A stretch of DNA of 5,063 nt from Acidobacteriota bacterium (lineage in GTDB: Bacteria; Acidobacteriota; UBA6911; RPQK01; JADFOI01): contig JAPYTY010000177.1 in NCBI GenBank assembly GCA_029942065.1, positions 1 through 5,063 of the forward strand. The letters are read 5' to 3'. The first letter of the stretch is position 1, and every line of letters begins with the position of its first letter. Below, piece after piece: positions 1-5,063 of this stretch. The notes under the pieces are model-generated. The model was not told where the DNA came from, searched no databases, and saw nothing but the letters and a program-made list of their open reading frames with translations. The position numbers were made by a program, and so were the translations under genes.

Positions 1-637
1 GTCCATCACAGTGAGGTCCCGCCCCGATTCCGATGGTCGGAATAGAGACCCGGGAAGTCACCTGCTGGGCCACTTCCGCCGGGATCGACTCCAGAACGAT
101 GGAGAAGGCACCCGCTTCCTCCAGGATTTGTGCATCTTCCACCAAGTGTTCGGCAGTATCCTTGTCCCTGGCCTGGACACGAAAGCCCCCCAGCTTATGG
201 ACCGACTGGGGAAGAAGTCCGAGATGGCCCATCACCGGAATCCCCACCTCCACCAGACGATGGGTCACATCCGCCATGATTCTTCCGCCCTCGATTTTGA
301 CTGCCGCCACCCCTCCCTCCTGTACCAGACGACCTGCATTTTGCACCGCATCGGAAAGACTGACCTGATAACTCAGAAATGGCATATCGGCAACCACCAG
401 GGCACGCTGAACGCCCCGGCTGACGGCCTGGCTGTGATGGATCATCATCTCAAGCGTCACCGGCAAGGTGGTCTCGAAACCCAGCAGGACCATCCCCACC
501 GAATCGCCGACCAGCAGGATGTCAACACCGGCCTCATCCAGGAGCCTGGCCAGGAGAAAATCATAGGCGGTCAGCATTGTCACCTTCTCACCCTGCTGCT
601 TCTTTTTTTGCACATCAGGAACTCGTAGGCGCTTCAT
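1..637 (-). CDS. panB: 3-methyl-2-oxobutanoate hydroxymethyltransferase (ketopantoate hydroxymethyltransferase), C-terminus outside window
   Basis: PanB transfers a hydroxymethyl group from 5,10-methylenetetrahydrofolate to 2-oxoisovalerate, giving ketopantoate, the first committed step of pantothenate and CoA synthesis in the cytoplasm. I read 212 codons from an ATG at 637-635 to the window edge without a stop. The family is about 265 residues long, so roughly 50 residues are missing. Visible family motifs are TAYD (23-26), LVGDS (42-46), ADMPF (83-87), VKIEGG (113-118), GHLGLLPQSV (137-146), LESIP (182-186) and GIGAG (203-207). Aligned by eye to E. coli PanB, the Mg-binding Asp45 and Asp84, the active-site Lys114 and Glu116, and the catalytic Glu183 are all kept. 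The start is supported by a purine-rich ribosome site (AGAGGGGGG, 654-646) 8 nt upstream, inside the end of the preceding gene. That gene stops only 5 nt before this ATG, so the two are almost certainly cotranscribed. The identification is secure. Confidence 0.97.
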   Translation of the reverse strand, partial: MKRLRVPDVQKKKQQGEKVTMLTAYDFLLARLLDEAGVDILLVGDSVGMVLLGFETTLPVTLEMMIHHSQAVSRGVQRALVVADMPFLSYQVSLSDAVQNAGRLVQEGGVAAVKIEGGRIMADVTHRLVEVGIPVMGHLGLLPQSVHKLGGFRVQARDKDTAEHLVEDAQILEEAGAFSIVLESIPAEVAQQVTSRVSIPTIGIGAGPHCDG

Positions 638-642
638 CGGTT

Positions 643-1548
643 TTACCCCCCTCTTTTTGCTTTCCTCAAAAGATGTTCGACCTGGCCGGCCTCGGCACTC
701 TCCAAACCCTGGTGGAGCGCCACCTGGATGGTGTGCATTCCAAGGGAACGGTACAGTTGATCGATGCTGGAAGGCAGTGAGGCCAACCCCTGCAAGTGAA
801 GCTCCAGAGTCTGGAGGTCGCCCCGCTGAATCGGTCCCGTGAGTGCTTTCGCCGGCTGCTCCAGAGCATTCTCGACGCTTGCCCCGATCAACGGTGCCAG
901 GGCGCGGCGAGCAACCTCAGGCTCCACCCCGGCAGCTCCCATGACCTGGACCGCCGCGTCAATCAACGACACAACATAGTTGCTCGCCATGACCGCAGCG
1001 GCGTGATAGGTCGGTTTCCGGTCCGATGCGATAGACAGCATCTCCCCCTCCAGCAAGTTGACAATTTGCTCCGCCCACTGGGCAGCTCTTCCCGAACCCG
1101 CGATGGAAAAGGTTGAACCGGGAAGTTTTTCAAGGCCCTGCTCCGGAGTCGCTATCGTCTGAAGGGGATGAAGTCCGGCCCCTGAGTTTCCCTTTTCTGT
1201 CAACGGAGCCAACACTTCGGTTCCATGAATCCCCGAGGTGTGCAGGACGGTTCCCTCTCTGAGATCCAGGGCCAGAATGGCCGCGACATCGGCGATCGAA
1301 TCGTCCGAAACAGCGATCAGAATGCTTTCCACTCTGGAGGCGAGTTCCGGGTAGGTGAGAGCTTGAACTCCACTCCCTATAAAGGCCGCGGCGTCCCCGG
1401 CCCGGGATGGATTTCGGCTGGCCACGGCGACGACCCTTTGCCCTCGATCGTTCAGCAGCTTTCCCAGGGACCGGGCGACTCGTCCTGCTCCTGCTATTCC
1501 AAACTCAGGGATTGGGTGGTTGAACCGCCGGGTTGATTTGCTCGCCAT
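643..1548 (-). CDS. Rossmann-fold/DUF2520 protein, probable ketopantoate reductase (PanG-like)
   Basis: This is a 301-residue protein with an N-terminal NAD(P)-binding Rossmann domain and a C-terminal helical DUF2520 domain, the architecture of 6-phosphogluconate dehydrogenase/ketopantoate reductase-like enzymes. Visible are the dinucleotide loop FGIAGAGRVARSLG (16-29), a beta strand ending in SRNPSRA (44-50), AVSDDSIADV (79-88), HTSGIHG (103-109), GLHPLQT (125-131), the family-typical stretch from KPTYHAA to ASNY (178-191) and TGPIQRGD (237-244). The gene ends 5 nt before panB, so a role in pantothenate synthesis (NADPH-dependent reduction of ketopantoate to pantoate) is a strong inference from context. 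From memory, the Francisella reductase PanG is a non-PanE, non-IlvC ketopantoate reductase that may belong to this family. Start choice: the open frame extends to a TTG at 1584 without a ribosome site. I prefer the ATG at 1548, 15 residues before the Rossmann motif, although only a weak GAAG precedes it. Family assignment is firm; enzymatic role moderate. Confidence 0.9.
   Translation of the reverse strand: MASKSTRRFNHPIPEFGIAGAGRVARSLGKLLNDRGQRVVAVASRNPSRAGDAAAFIGSGVQALTYPELASRVESILIAVSDDSIADVAAILALDLREGTVLHTSGIHGTEVLAPLTEKGNSGAGLHPLQTIATPEQGLEKLPGSTFSIAGSGRAAQWAEQIVNLLEGEMLSIASDRKPTYHAAAVMASNYVVSLIDAAVQVMGAAGVEPEVARRALAPLIGASVENALEQPAKALTGPIQRGDLQTLELHLQGLASLPSSIDQLYRSLGMHTIQVALHQGLESAEAGQVEHLLRKAKRGG
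646..654 (-). promoter_or_regulatory. ribosome binding site of panB
   Basis: Reading on the minus strand, AGAGGGGGG lies 8 nt before the panB ATG. It is built from the last codons (Lys-Arg-Gly-Gly) of the upstream DUF2520 gene. It fixes the panB start and suggests that translation of panB is coupled to that of the gene before it. Confidence 0.7.
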
Positions 1549-1656
1549 CTTCAGCACAAACCATTCATGGAGGGACGCAATCAAGAATTACATCGAGTCC
1601 GACAGGATCCCGATCATGTAAAAACGAGTTCTTTGCCGCTGGATGTACTCAATATC

Positions 1657-2076
1657 TCAAAGTCCCATTATCTGTACTGCCACTTCGCGGGTACGTGGGC
1701 CGTTGTCAAAATCAAGCACCACAATCTGCTGCCAGGTACCCAGCCGCATTTTACCACTAACCACGGGAACCACGAGAGACGGCTTCAACAGTGAGGCTCG
1801 AACATGTGAAAACCCATTGCCGTCGTGCCAGGCCTGTTCGTGATGATAATCAAGAGTGGGAGGAGCCAGTTTGTCAAAGAGCTCCTCCAGATCCTTGACC
1901 AGCCCGGGTTCATATTCAACCACGGTAACACCAGCCGTCGAACCCACCACAAAAACGGTCACCGTACCACTTTGGACGGCACTCTCCTTGATCTTGCTCT
2001 GCACCTCCACAGTCACATCGATGACGTGACAATAGCCCTGGGTGCTCAGATTCAACGTGTAATCCTTGATTATCAT
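1657..2076 (-). CDS. YjbQ/UPF0047 family protein
   Basis: This is a 139-residue single-domain protein, the usual family length. Homologues form small beta-sandwich trimers; E. coli YjbQ has been credited with weak thiamine-phosphate synthase activity, but the cellular role is not settled. Recognisable family signatures are HVIDVT (17-22), GSTAGVTVVEYEPGL (45-59), the His-containing stretch WHDGNGFSHVRASLL (83-97) and the very characteristic LGTWQQIVVLDFD (112-124) followed by GPRTREVAVQIMG (126-138). His84 and His91 are candidate metal or active-site ligands, inferred from conservation. The open frame runs further upstream, but the real start is the ATG at 2076: a perfect AGGAGG sits 5 nt before it and the next 138 residues match the family from its beginning. 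It overlaps the mutM stop by ATGA, so it is translationally coupled to mutM. Function in this host is unknown; the family call is secure. Confidence 0.93.
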   Translation of the reverse strand: MIIKDYTLNLSTQGYCHVIDVTVEVQSKIKESAVQSGTVTVFVVGSTAGVTVVEYEPGLVKDLEELFDKLAPPTLDYHHEQAWHDGNGFSHVRASLLKPSLVVPVVSGKMRLGTWQQIVVLDFDNGPRTREVAVQIMGL

Positions 2077-2987
2077 ACTGACCTCCTGTTTTTGCGGCTT
2101 CGTCCCGACCGCGGCTGGCAACTGGGACAGAAATGGGTCCCCCGCTGGCTCATCACGATCTTCTGGATGGGGGTCTCACATTGATAACAGGGCTCGCCTT
2201 TCTGGCCATAGACTCTCAGGTTCTCCTGATGAGTTCCCATCTGACCATCACTTTGCACATAGTCCCTCAGACTGGTGCCTCCATGCTCGATTCCTTCTTT
2301 GAGCACCTCCGGAATGGCTTCAAAAAGAGACTCCTTCTCCCACCGACGAAGGGATTGGACTTTTCGAGCCGGGTGAATCCCCGCCCGGAAGAGGGCTTCA
2401 TCCGCATAGATATTTCCTATTCCCGCCACAAAGTGCTGATCCAGAAGCAGCGACTTGATGCGCACTTTCCGGTTGCGAAATCCTTCGAGAAAGGCGGCTA
2501 TATTGTAGGCGGGAGAAAAGGGTTCCAGGCCCATTTCTGAAAAGAATTCGGCCAGAACCTTTTTCCCTTTTTCCAACAGGAGCACCTTCCCGAACTTGCG
2601 AATGTCTCGAAACAGCAATGCCCCTCCCCCCTCCAGGTGAATCTGCAAATGAGTATGCCGATCCGGTGCATGCTGGAAGGTGCGCTGCAGTCCCGTCACG
2701 GGATGGCGGTGAAATCCTTCGGAATCAGGTCGATCGGGATGACGGAAGGTCAACTGGCCCGTCATTCCGAAATGGATTAGAAGATAGTGCCGGTCCAGAA
2801 CGACAATCAAATACTTCCCCCTCCGATCCAGTTCGTGAATTTTCTGGCCCGGAAGATGCTCCAGCAATTGCGCCGGCTGGACCTGGAAGATCTTGCAGTC
2901 GGCCGCCGTCAAGTCCACCACGGTCTGACCCACGGCATGGGCCTCGAGTCCTCTTCGAATGGTCTCGACCTCGGGAAGCTCAGGCAT
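2073..2987 (-). CDS. mutM: formamidopyrimidine-DNA glycosylase (Fpg/MutM)
   Basis: A bifunctional DNA glycosylase/AP lyase that removes 8-oxoguanine and ring-opened purines in base excision repair. The 304-residue product begins with the diagnostic MPELPEVET; after Met removal the N-terminal Pro is the Schiff-base nucleophile and the next Glu is essential. Lys58 in RRGKYL matches the E. coli Lys57, and IHFGMTGQL (71-79) follows. The helix-two-turn-helix is AGIGNIYADEALFRAGIHP (188-206). A C-terminal zinc finger has Cys267, Cys270, Cys287 and Cys290, with Arg282 in the finger hairpin. The protein is longer than E. coli Fpg (269): there is a His-rich insertion of nearly 20 residues around 84-107 and a basic tail of about 14 residues after the zinc finger, which also encodes the next gene's ribosome site. 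The stop overlaps the next ATG. Only one start fits, but no good ribosome site precedes it. Identity is secure. Confidence 0.98.
   Translation of the reverse strand: MPELPEVETIRRGLEAHAVGQTVVDLTAADCKIFQVQPAQLLEHLPGQKIHELDRRGKYLIVVLDRHYLLIHFGMTGQLTFRHPDRPDSEGFHRHPVTGLQRTFQHAPDRHTHLQIHLEGGGALLFRDIRKFGKVLLLEKGKKVLAEFFSEMGLEPFSPAYNIAAFLEGFRNRKVRIKSLLLDQHFVAGIGNIYADEALFRAGIHPARKVQSLRRWEKESLFEAIPEVLKEGIEHGGTSLRDYVQSDGQMGTHQENLRVYGQKGEPCYQCETPIQKIVMSQRGTHFCPSCQPRSGRSRKNRRSV
2082..2087 (-). promoter_or_regulatory. ribosome binding site of the YjbQ-family gene
   Basis: On the minus strand this is a perfect AGGAGG with 5 nt spacing to the ATG at 2076. It lies inside the last codons of mutM (Arg-Arg). 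It is the strongest ribosome site in the window and decides the start in favour of ATG 2076 over the upstream in-frame starts. Confidence 0.85.
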
Positions 2988-2998
2988 AGTTAAAAGCC

Positions 2999-3015
2999 GC
3001 TGGTCTCCGACCAGC
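2999..3015 (-). repeat. 7-bp perfect inverted repeat just upstream of mutM
   Basis: GCTGGTC and GACCAGC flank a 3-nt spacer, forming a perfect hairpin whose base is 11 nt from the mutM ATG. On the minus strand it is followed by GGCTTTTAACT and then the start codon. It could reduce read-through from the dehalogenase gene, modulate mutM translation (which lacks a clear ribosome site) or be a dyad operator. The T-run is too short for a confident terminator call. The hairpin is seen directly; its role is guesswork. Confidence 0.45.
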
Positions 3016-3017
3016 CC

Positions 3018-3036
3018 GTTTCACGTTTCACGTTTC
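3018..3036. repeat. short tandem repeat, GTTTCAC unit
   Basis: Two perfect copies of a 7-bp unit GTTTCAC (3018-3024 and 3025-3031) are followed by a partial third copy GTTTC. It sits between the dehalogenase and mutM genes next to the inverted repeat. It may be a remnant of an interspersed simple repeat or tandem binding sites. No function is known to me. Confidence 0.6.
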
Positions 3037-3091
3037 CGGAGTGTGGGAGGCACCTCAGTGCGCTGAATCCGACCGACAGCACGAAAGCACC

Positions 3092-3104
3092 TCCGCGAAG
3101 CGGA
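3092..3104 (-). terminator. possible weak hairpin after the dehalogenase gene
   Basis: On the minus strand TCCGC and GCGGA pair around a TTC loop, starting 4 nt after the dehalogenase stop. It is a short GC-rich stem and no U-tract follows (only GGTGCTTTCG), so it is a poor intrinsic terminator at best. It could be an RNA 3'-end stabiliser or chance. Confidence 0.25.
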
Positions 3105-3106
3105 CT

Positions 3107-3127
3107 GGTCAGCCGGTCAGCCGGTCA
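3107..3127. repeat. 8-bp tandem repeat (GGTCAGCC) spanning the dehalogenase stop codon
   Basis: GGTCAGCC occurs twice in perfect tandem (3107-3114, 3115-3122) followed by GGTCA. On the coding strand it encodes the last residues Asp-Arg-Leu-Thr-Gly and supplies the TGA. A unit of 8 is not a multiple of 3, so gain or loss of one copy would change the end of the dehalogenase by a few residues. Confidence 0.6.
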
Positions 3128-3999
3128 TACCAGTTCCCCAGTTCCTTCCCGATCAGGTGAGGGTTGTCCTCTTGAATGTAGTGGATTCCCGGGCCGATGT
3201 TGACGACTTCAAAATTCTTCAGATGCTTCAGACTCCACTCGACGATGGGCGCGCTGATCAGGACACCGGGTTCGCCGTGAAAGAGCAGCTTGGGCACCTC
3301 CGACTCCTGCAGCTGGCGGGAGTAGGTCACCACCGCCTGGTTAACATCCTCAGGCTCACCCTCGATGGGGAGTTCATTGGGCCAGCGCCAGATAGGTGTG
3401 CGACTCTCGGGATCCAGAAACGGTTCCCGGTAATGGTCCAGTTCCGCTTCGGTCAACTCCCAAGCCACCGAACCGGGCAGAACCTTCTCGATGAAAATAT
3501 TCTGATTCACGATGATATCCCAACCCACTTCCGGAGTCCGAAAACTCTGAAAAATCTCCTTCTTGGGTCCGGGAAACCGATCCCAGTCTAGCGGTCCCAG
3601 AAAGGCCTCCATGAATGCCAGGCCCTTGATGTTCTCCGGATGCCGCATGGCGTAATGAAAGCCCAGACCCGAGCCCCAATCGTGGATAACCAGGGTGATG
3701 TTTTGCAGGTCCATCCTTTCGATGAAACCTTCCACGTAACGGACATGATCGAAAAATCGGTACTCGAGATCGAGCTTGTCCGACTTTCCCATCCCGATCA
3801 AATCCAGAGCGATACAGCGAGCCCTGGAACTGACGTGGGGAATTATGTTTCGCCAGAGATACGACCAGGTGGGATTGCCGTGAAGAAACAAAACGGGATC
3901 CCCCGTGCCCTCTTCAATGTAGTGCATCCGTGATCCCAGTAACTGGATGTAACGGGACTCAAAGGGAAAGTCCGATGAGATTTCCGGCTTCAGGCTCAT
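3109..3999 (-). CDS. haloalkane dehalogenase, subfamily HLD-II (DhaA/LinB type)
   Basis: An alpha/beta-hydrolase that cleaves carbon-halogen bonds with water, yielding alcohol, halide and a proton; no cofactor. The 296-residue product matches the usual length. Numbered from the ATG at 3999: oxyanion/halide motif HGNPTWSYLWRN (40-51) with halide-binding Asn42; HDWGSGLGF (106-114) with nucleophile Asp107 and halide-binding Trp108; FMEAF (129-133) with catalytic acid Glu131; and GPGIHYIQEDNP (270-281) with catalytic His273. These lie one position after the Rhodococcus DhaA residues (Asn41, Asp106, Trp107, Glu130, His272), which supports this start over an in-frame TTG at 4023. The Asn-Trp pair and an acid after strand 6 mark subfamily II. 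No signal peptide, so cytoplasmic. It starts 4 nt after the amidohydrolase stop, implying one transcript, though no strong ribosome site is seen. Substrate cannot be told from sequence; epoxide hydrolase is excluded by the motifs. Confidence 0.93.
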   Translation of the reverse strand: MSLKPEISSDFPFESRYIQLLGSRMHYIEEGTGDPVLFLHGNPTWSYLWRNIIPHVSSRARCIALDLIGMGKSDKLDLEYRFFDHVRYVEGFIERMDLQNITLVIHDWGSGLGFHYAMRHPENIKGLAFMEAFLGPLDWDRFPGPKKEIFQSFRTPEVGWDIIVNQNIFIEKVLPGSVAWELTEAELDHYREPFLDPESRTPIWRWPNELPIEGEPEDVNQAVVTYSRQLQESEVPKLLFHGEPGVLISAPIVEWSLKHLKNFEVVNIGPGIHYIQEDNPHLIGKELGNWYDRLTG

Positions 4000-4003
4000 C
4001 GTG

Positions 4004-5063
4004 CTAACGGCCGTCGAAAACAATTTCGCCGGCCAGACCGGTCATCACCACCTTGAGTTCGGGAATCTCAGCAACCGGAATGGTGAAAAAGTCCCGGTCC
4101 AGTACCGCGAAATCGGCGAACTTCCCCGGCTCCAGCGTACCCACGGTGTCCTCGGCCAGCATGTACTCGGAAGCCCAGGTGGTGGCCATTTTCAAGGCGG
4201 TCACCCGGTCGATTGCCTCCCCGGGACGAAGCTTTATCTTCTCGTCAGAGCCTACCAGGGTAATCTCCCGAGTGACGAGTCTATAAATGGGACGCCAGAA
4301 ATCGGTTCCGTCCGCCTCGAAGGTCACCCGGATGCCCTGATTGATCCACGATTTCACGGGCATGATAAAAGGTCTCAGCTGCTCCCCATAGTCCTCCAGA
4401 GCCCAGGGGATATCTCGAAGGCGAAAGGTCACCACGTTGAGGTGGATTCCAAACTTCTTGATCCCCTCCATCACATCCGGCGGCGTCCCTAGCAGTTGAT
4501 TGTGCTCAACGGCCGTTCTGAGACCCCTCATGTATTCGACCGAGTAGTTCCCTTCCCGCCTGGCCTCTTCCAGCATCTGTATATAAAGCCTCATTCCGTG
4601 GCTGGAGGTGGAGTGAGCCTGAACGGGCCTCCATCCATGAACGATGGCCGTCTTGTACGTCTCCCACGGCTTGCTCCCCGGTTCGGGACATCTCTCCCGG
4701 GCCTTGATTTCGGGAGGGGCGGACACATCAGGCCCCATACAAACCTCGTTATCGGAGGCATCCCAGATTTCGTTGGCCATTCCGCCCAACCAGAGCATTT
4801 CACCGCCGCCTGCATGGGTGGTCCAGGGGGCTCCGTATCCTTTGTAAACCTCACGAATGGACTTGAGATTGAAGAAGTTACCCCGTTACGATTCCACATA
4901 ATAGGCCAATCGGTGGGGCATTTGTCCCTCTCGATTGAGATGATGAAAGGCGGCGATGACCCGGGGAAAAAGAATACGAGTGGAGGCGGTCGTAATCCCA
5001 AACTTCTGGAGCTCCAGCCCCTGCAGGCGCATGGCCTCGGCTAATTTCTCGACAGGCTCATCC
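4004..5063 (-). pseudogene. YtcJ-like amidohydrolase, N-terminus outside window, interrupted by one in-frame stop
   Basis: This is the C-terminal part of a metal-dependent hydrolase of the amidohydrolase superfamily (Amidohydro_3/YtcJ type, usually 500-600 residues). One frame runs from the window edge (58 codons: EPVEKLAEAMRLQGLELQ, then FGITTAS), meets TAA at 4888-4886, and continues in the same frame for 293 codons to TAG at 4006-4004. Both halves read like one protein. Downstream of the stop are a His in AHSTSSHG, a second His in AVEHNQLL, an Asp in FEADGTDFWRPIYRLVTRE matching the family catalytic Asp position, and the C-terminal signature GTLEPGKFADFAVLD. An ATG at 4798 could begin a 264-residue product, but this would lack the N-terminal half with the usual HxH metal motif, so I do not regard it as a functional gene. 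The stop may be a real nonsense mutation (CAA to TAA) or a sequencing error. The dehalogenase follows 4 nt later. Substrate unknown. Confidence 0.75.
4886..4888 (-). other. premature in-frame TAA in the amidohydrolase
   Basis: On the coding strand the context is GTG GAA TCG TAA CGG GGT AAC. The frame is open for at least 58 codons before it and 293 after it, with amidohydrolase-like sequence on both sides. A single C-to-T change from CAA (Gln) would explain it. TAA is neither a selenocysteine nor a pyrrolysine codon, so programmed recoding is unlikely. Confidence 0.85.

Larger units (their letters stand above)
2988..3108. other. intergenic region between the dehalogenase and mutM genes
   Basis: This 121-bp gap is the longest gene-free stretch in the window and the likeliest place for a promoter driving mutM and the genes after it. 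I see no convincing -35/-10 pair on the minus strand. What it does hold is repetitive: a weak GC hairpin (3092-3104), the GTTTCAC tandem repeat, and the inverted repeat beside the mutM start. No open frame of interest is present on either strand. Confidence 0.6.

Noticed and set aside
11..628. Plus-strand open frame of 205 codons
   Set aside because: It lies exactly opposite panB, which has unmistakable motifs on the minus strand; the plus-strand product has low-complexity His/Arg/Asp-rich sequence with no family resemblance.
1549..1584. TTG start giving the DUF2520 protein 12 more residues
   Set aside because: No ribosome site precedes it and the extra residues lie outside the Rossmann domain; the ATG at 1548 is preferred, although it too has only a weak site.
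1620..1656. Possible terminator between the YjbQ-family and DUF2520 genes (T-run after a GAGT/ACTC pair)
   Set aside because: The stem is only 4 bp with an 18-nt loop, too weak to call.
3001..3127. Repeats considered as a CRISPR array
   Set aside because: Units of 7-8 bp in direct tandem without spacers do not fit a CRISPR array.
4886..4888. Stop codon recoding (selenocysteine or pyrrolysine)
   Set aside because: The codon is TAA, whereas those systems use TGA and TAG; amidohydrolases of this type are not known to need either residue here.
4591..5001. Minus-strand open frame of 136 codons in another frame, which might suggest a frameshift rather than a stop
   Set aside because: Its product is Pro/Ser-rich without family motifs, while the amidohydrolase frame continues unchanged on both sides of the TAA, so no frameshift is needed.
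4496..5044. Plus-strand open frame of 182 codons opposite the amidohydrolase
   Set aside because: The minus strand encodes recognisable amidohydrolase sequence on both sides of the stop; the plus-strand product resembles nothing and spans the interrupted codon only by chance.

Overview
The window looks bacterial, with moderately high G+C by eye. It comes from a compact chromosome in which all six recognisable protein genes lie on the minus strand. Transcription runs from the right end (5063) to the left end (1). Nothing points to a plasmid, phage or insertion sequence. The lineage cannot be fixed from the sequence. An environmental Acidobacteriota- or Desulfobacterota-like organism is a plausible but weakly supported guess, based on a YtcJ-like amidohydrolase, a subfamily-II haloalkane dehalogenase and a DUF2520 protein in front of panB.

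Layout in order of transcription. (1) 5063-4004: the C-terminal part of a YtcJ-like metal-dependent amidohydrolase, cut by the window edge and broken by a single in-frame TAA at 4888-4886. (2) 3999-3109: a complete haloalkane dehalogenase, starting 4 nt after the amidohydrolase stop and with the whole catalytic pentad present. (3) 3108-2988: a 121-bp intergenic gap holding two small inverted repeats and a 7-bp tandem repeat. A further 8-bp tandem repeat spans the dehalogenase stop codon. (4) 2987-2073: the DNA repair glycosylase MutM (Fpg). (5) 2076-1657: a YjbQ/UPF0047 protein, overlapping mutM by ATGA and with a perfect AGGAGG inside the mutM tail. (6) 1548-643: a Rossmann-fold/DUF2520 protein resembling ketopantoate reductases. 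(7) 637-1: panB (ketopantoate hydroxymethyltransferase), starting 5 nt after the previous stop and truncated by the left window edge.

How the genes fit together. The left part looks like a housekeeping unit: MutM removes oxidised purines, YjbQ is a small conserved enzyme-like protein, and DUF2520 plus PanB probably carry out two consecutive steps of pantothenate (coenzyme A) synthesis, with DUF2520 as the likely ketopantoate reductase. The right part is a two-gene catabolic-looking unit, a hydrolytic dehalogenase downstream of a now apparently disrupted amidohydrolase. The most useful leads are the DUF2520-panB pairing, the lone stop codon in the amidohydrolase, and the dehalogenase itself. 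No CRISPR array, RNA gene, mobile element or wholly unknown multigene system was seen.
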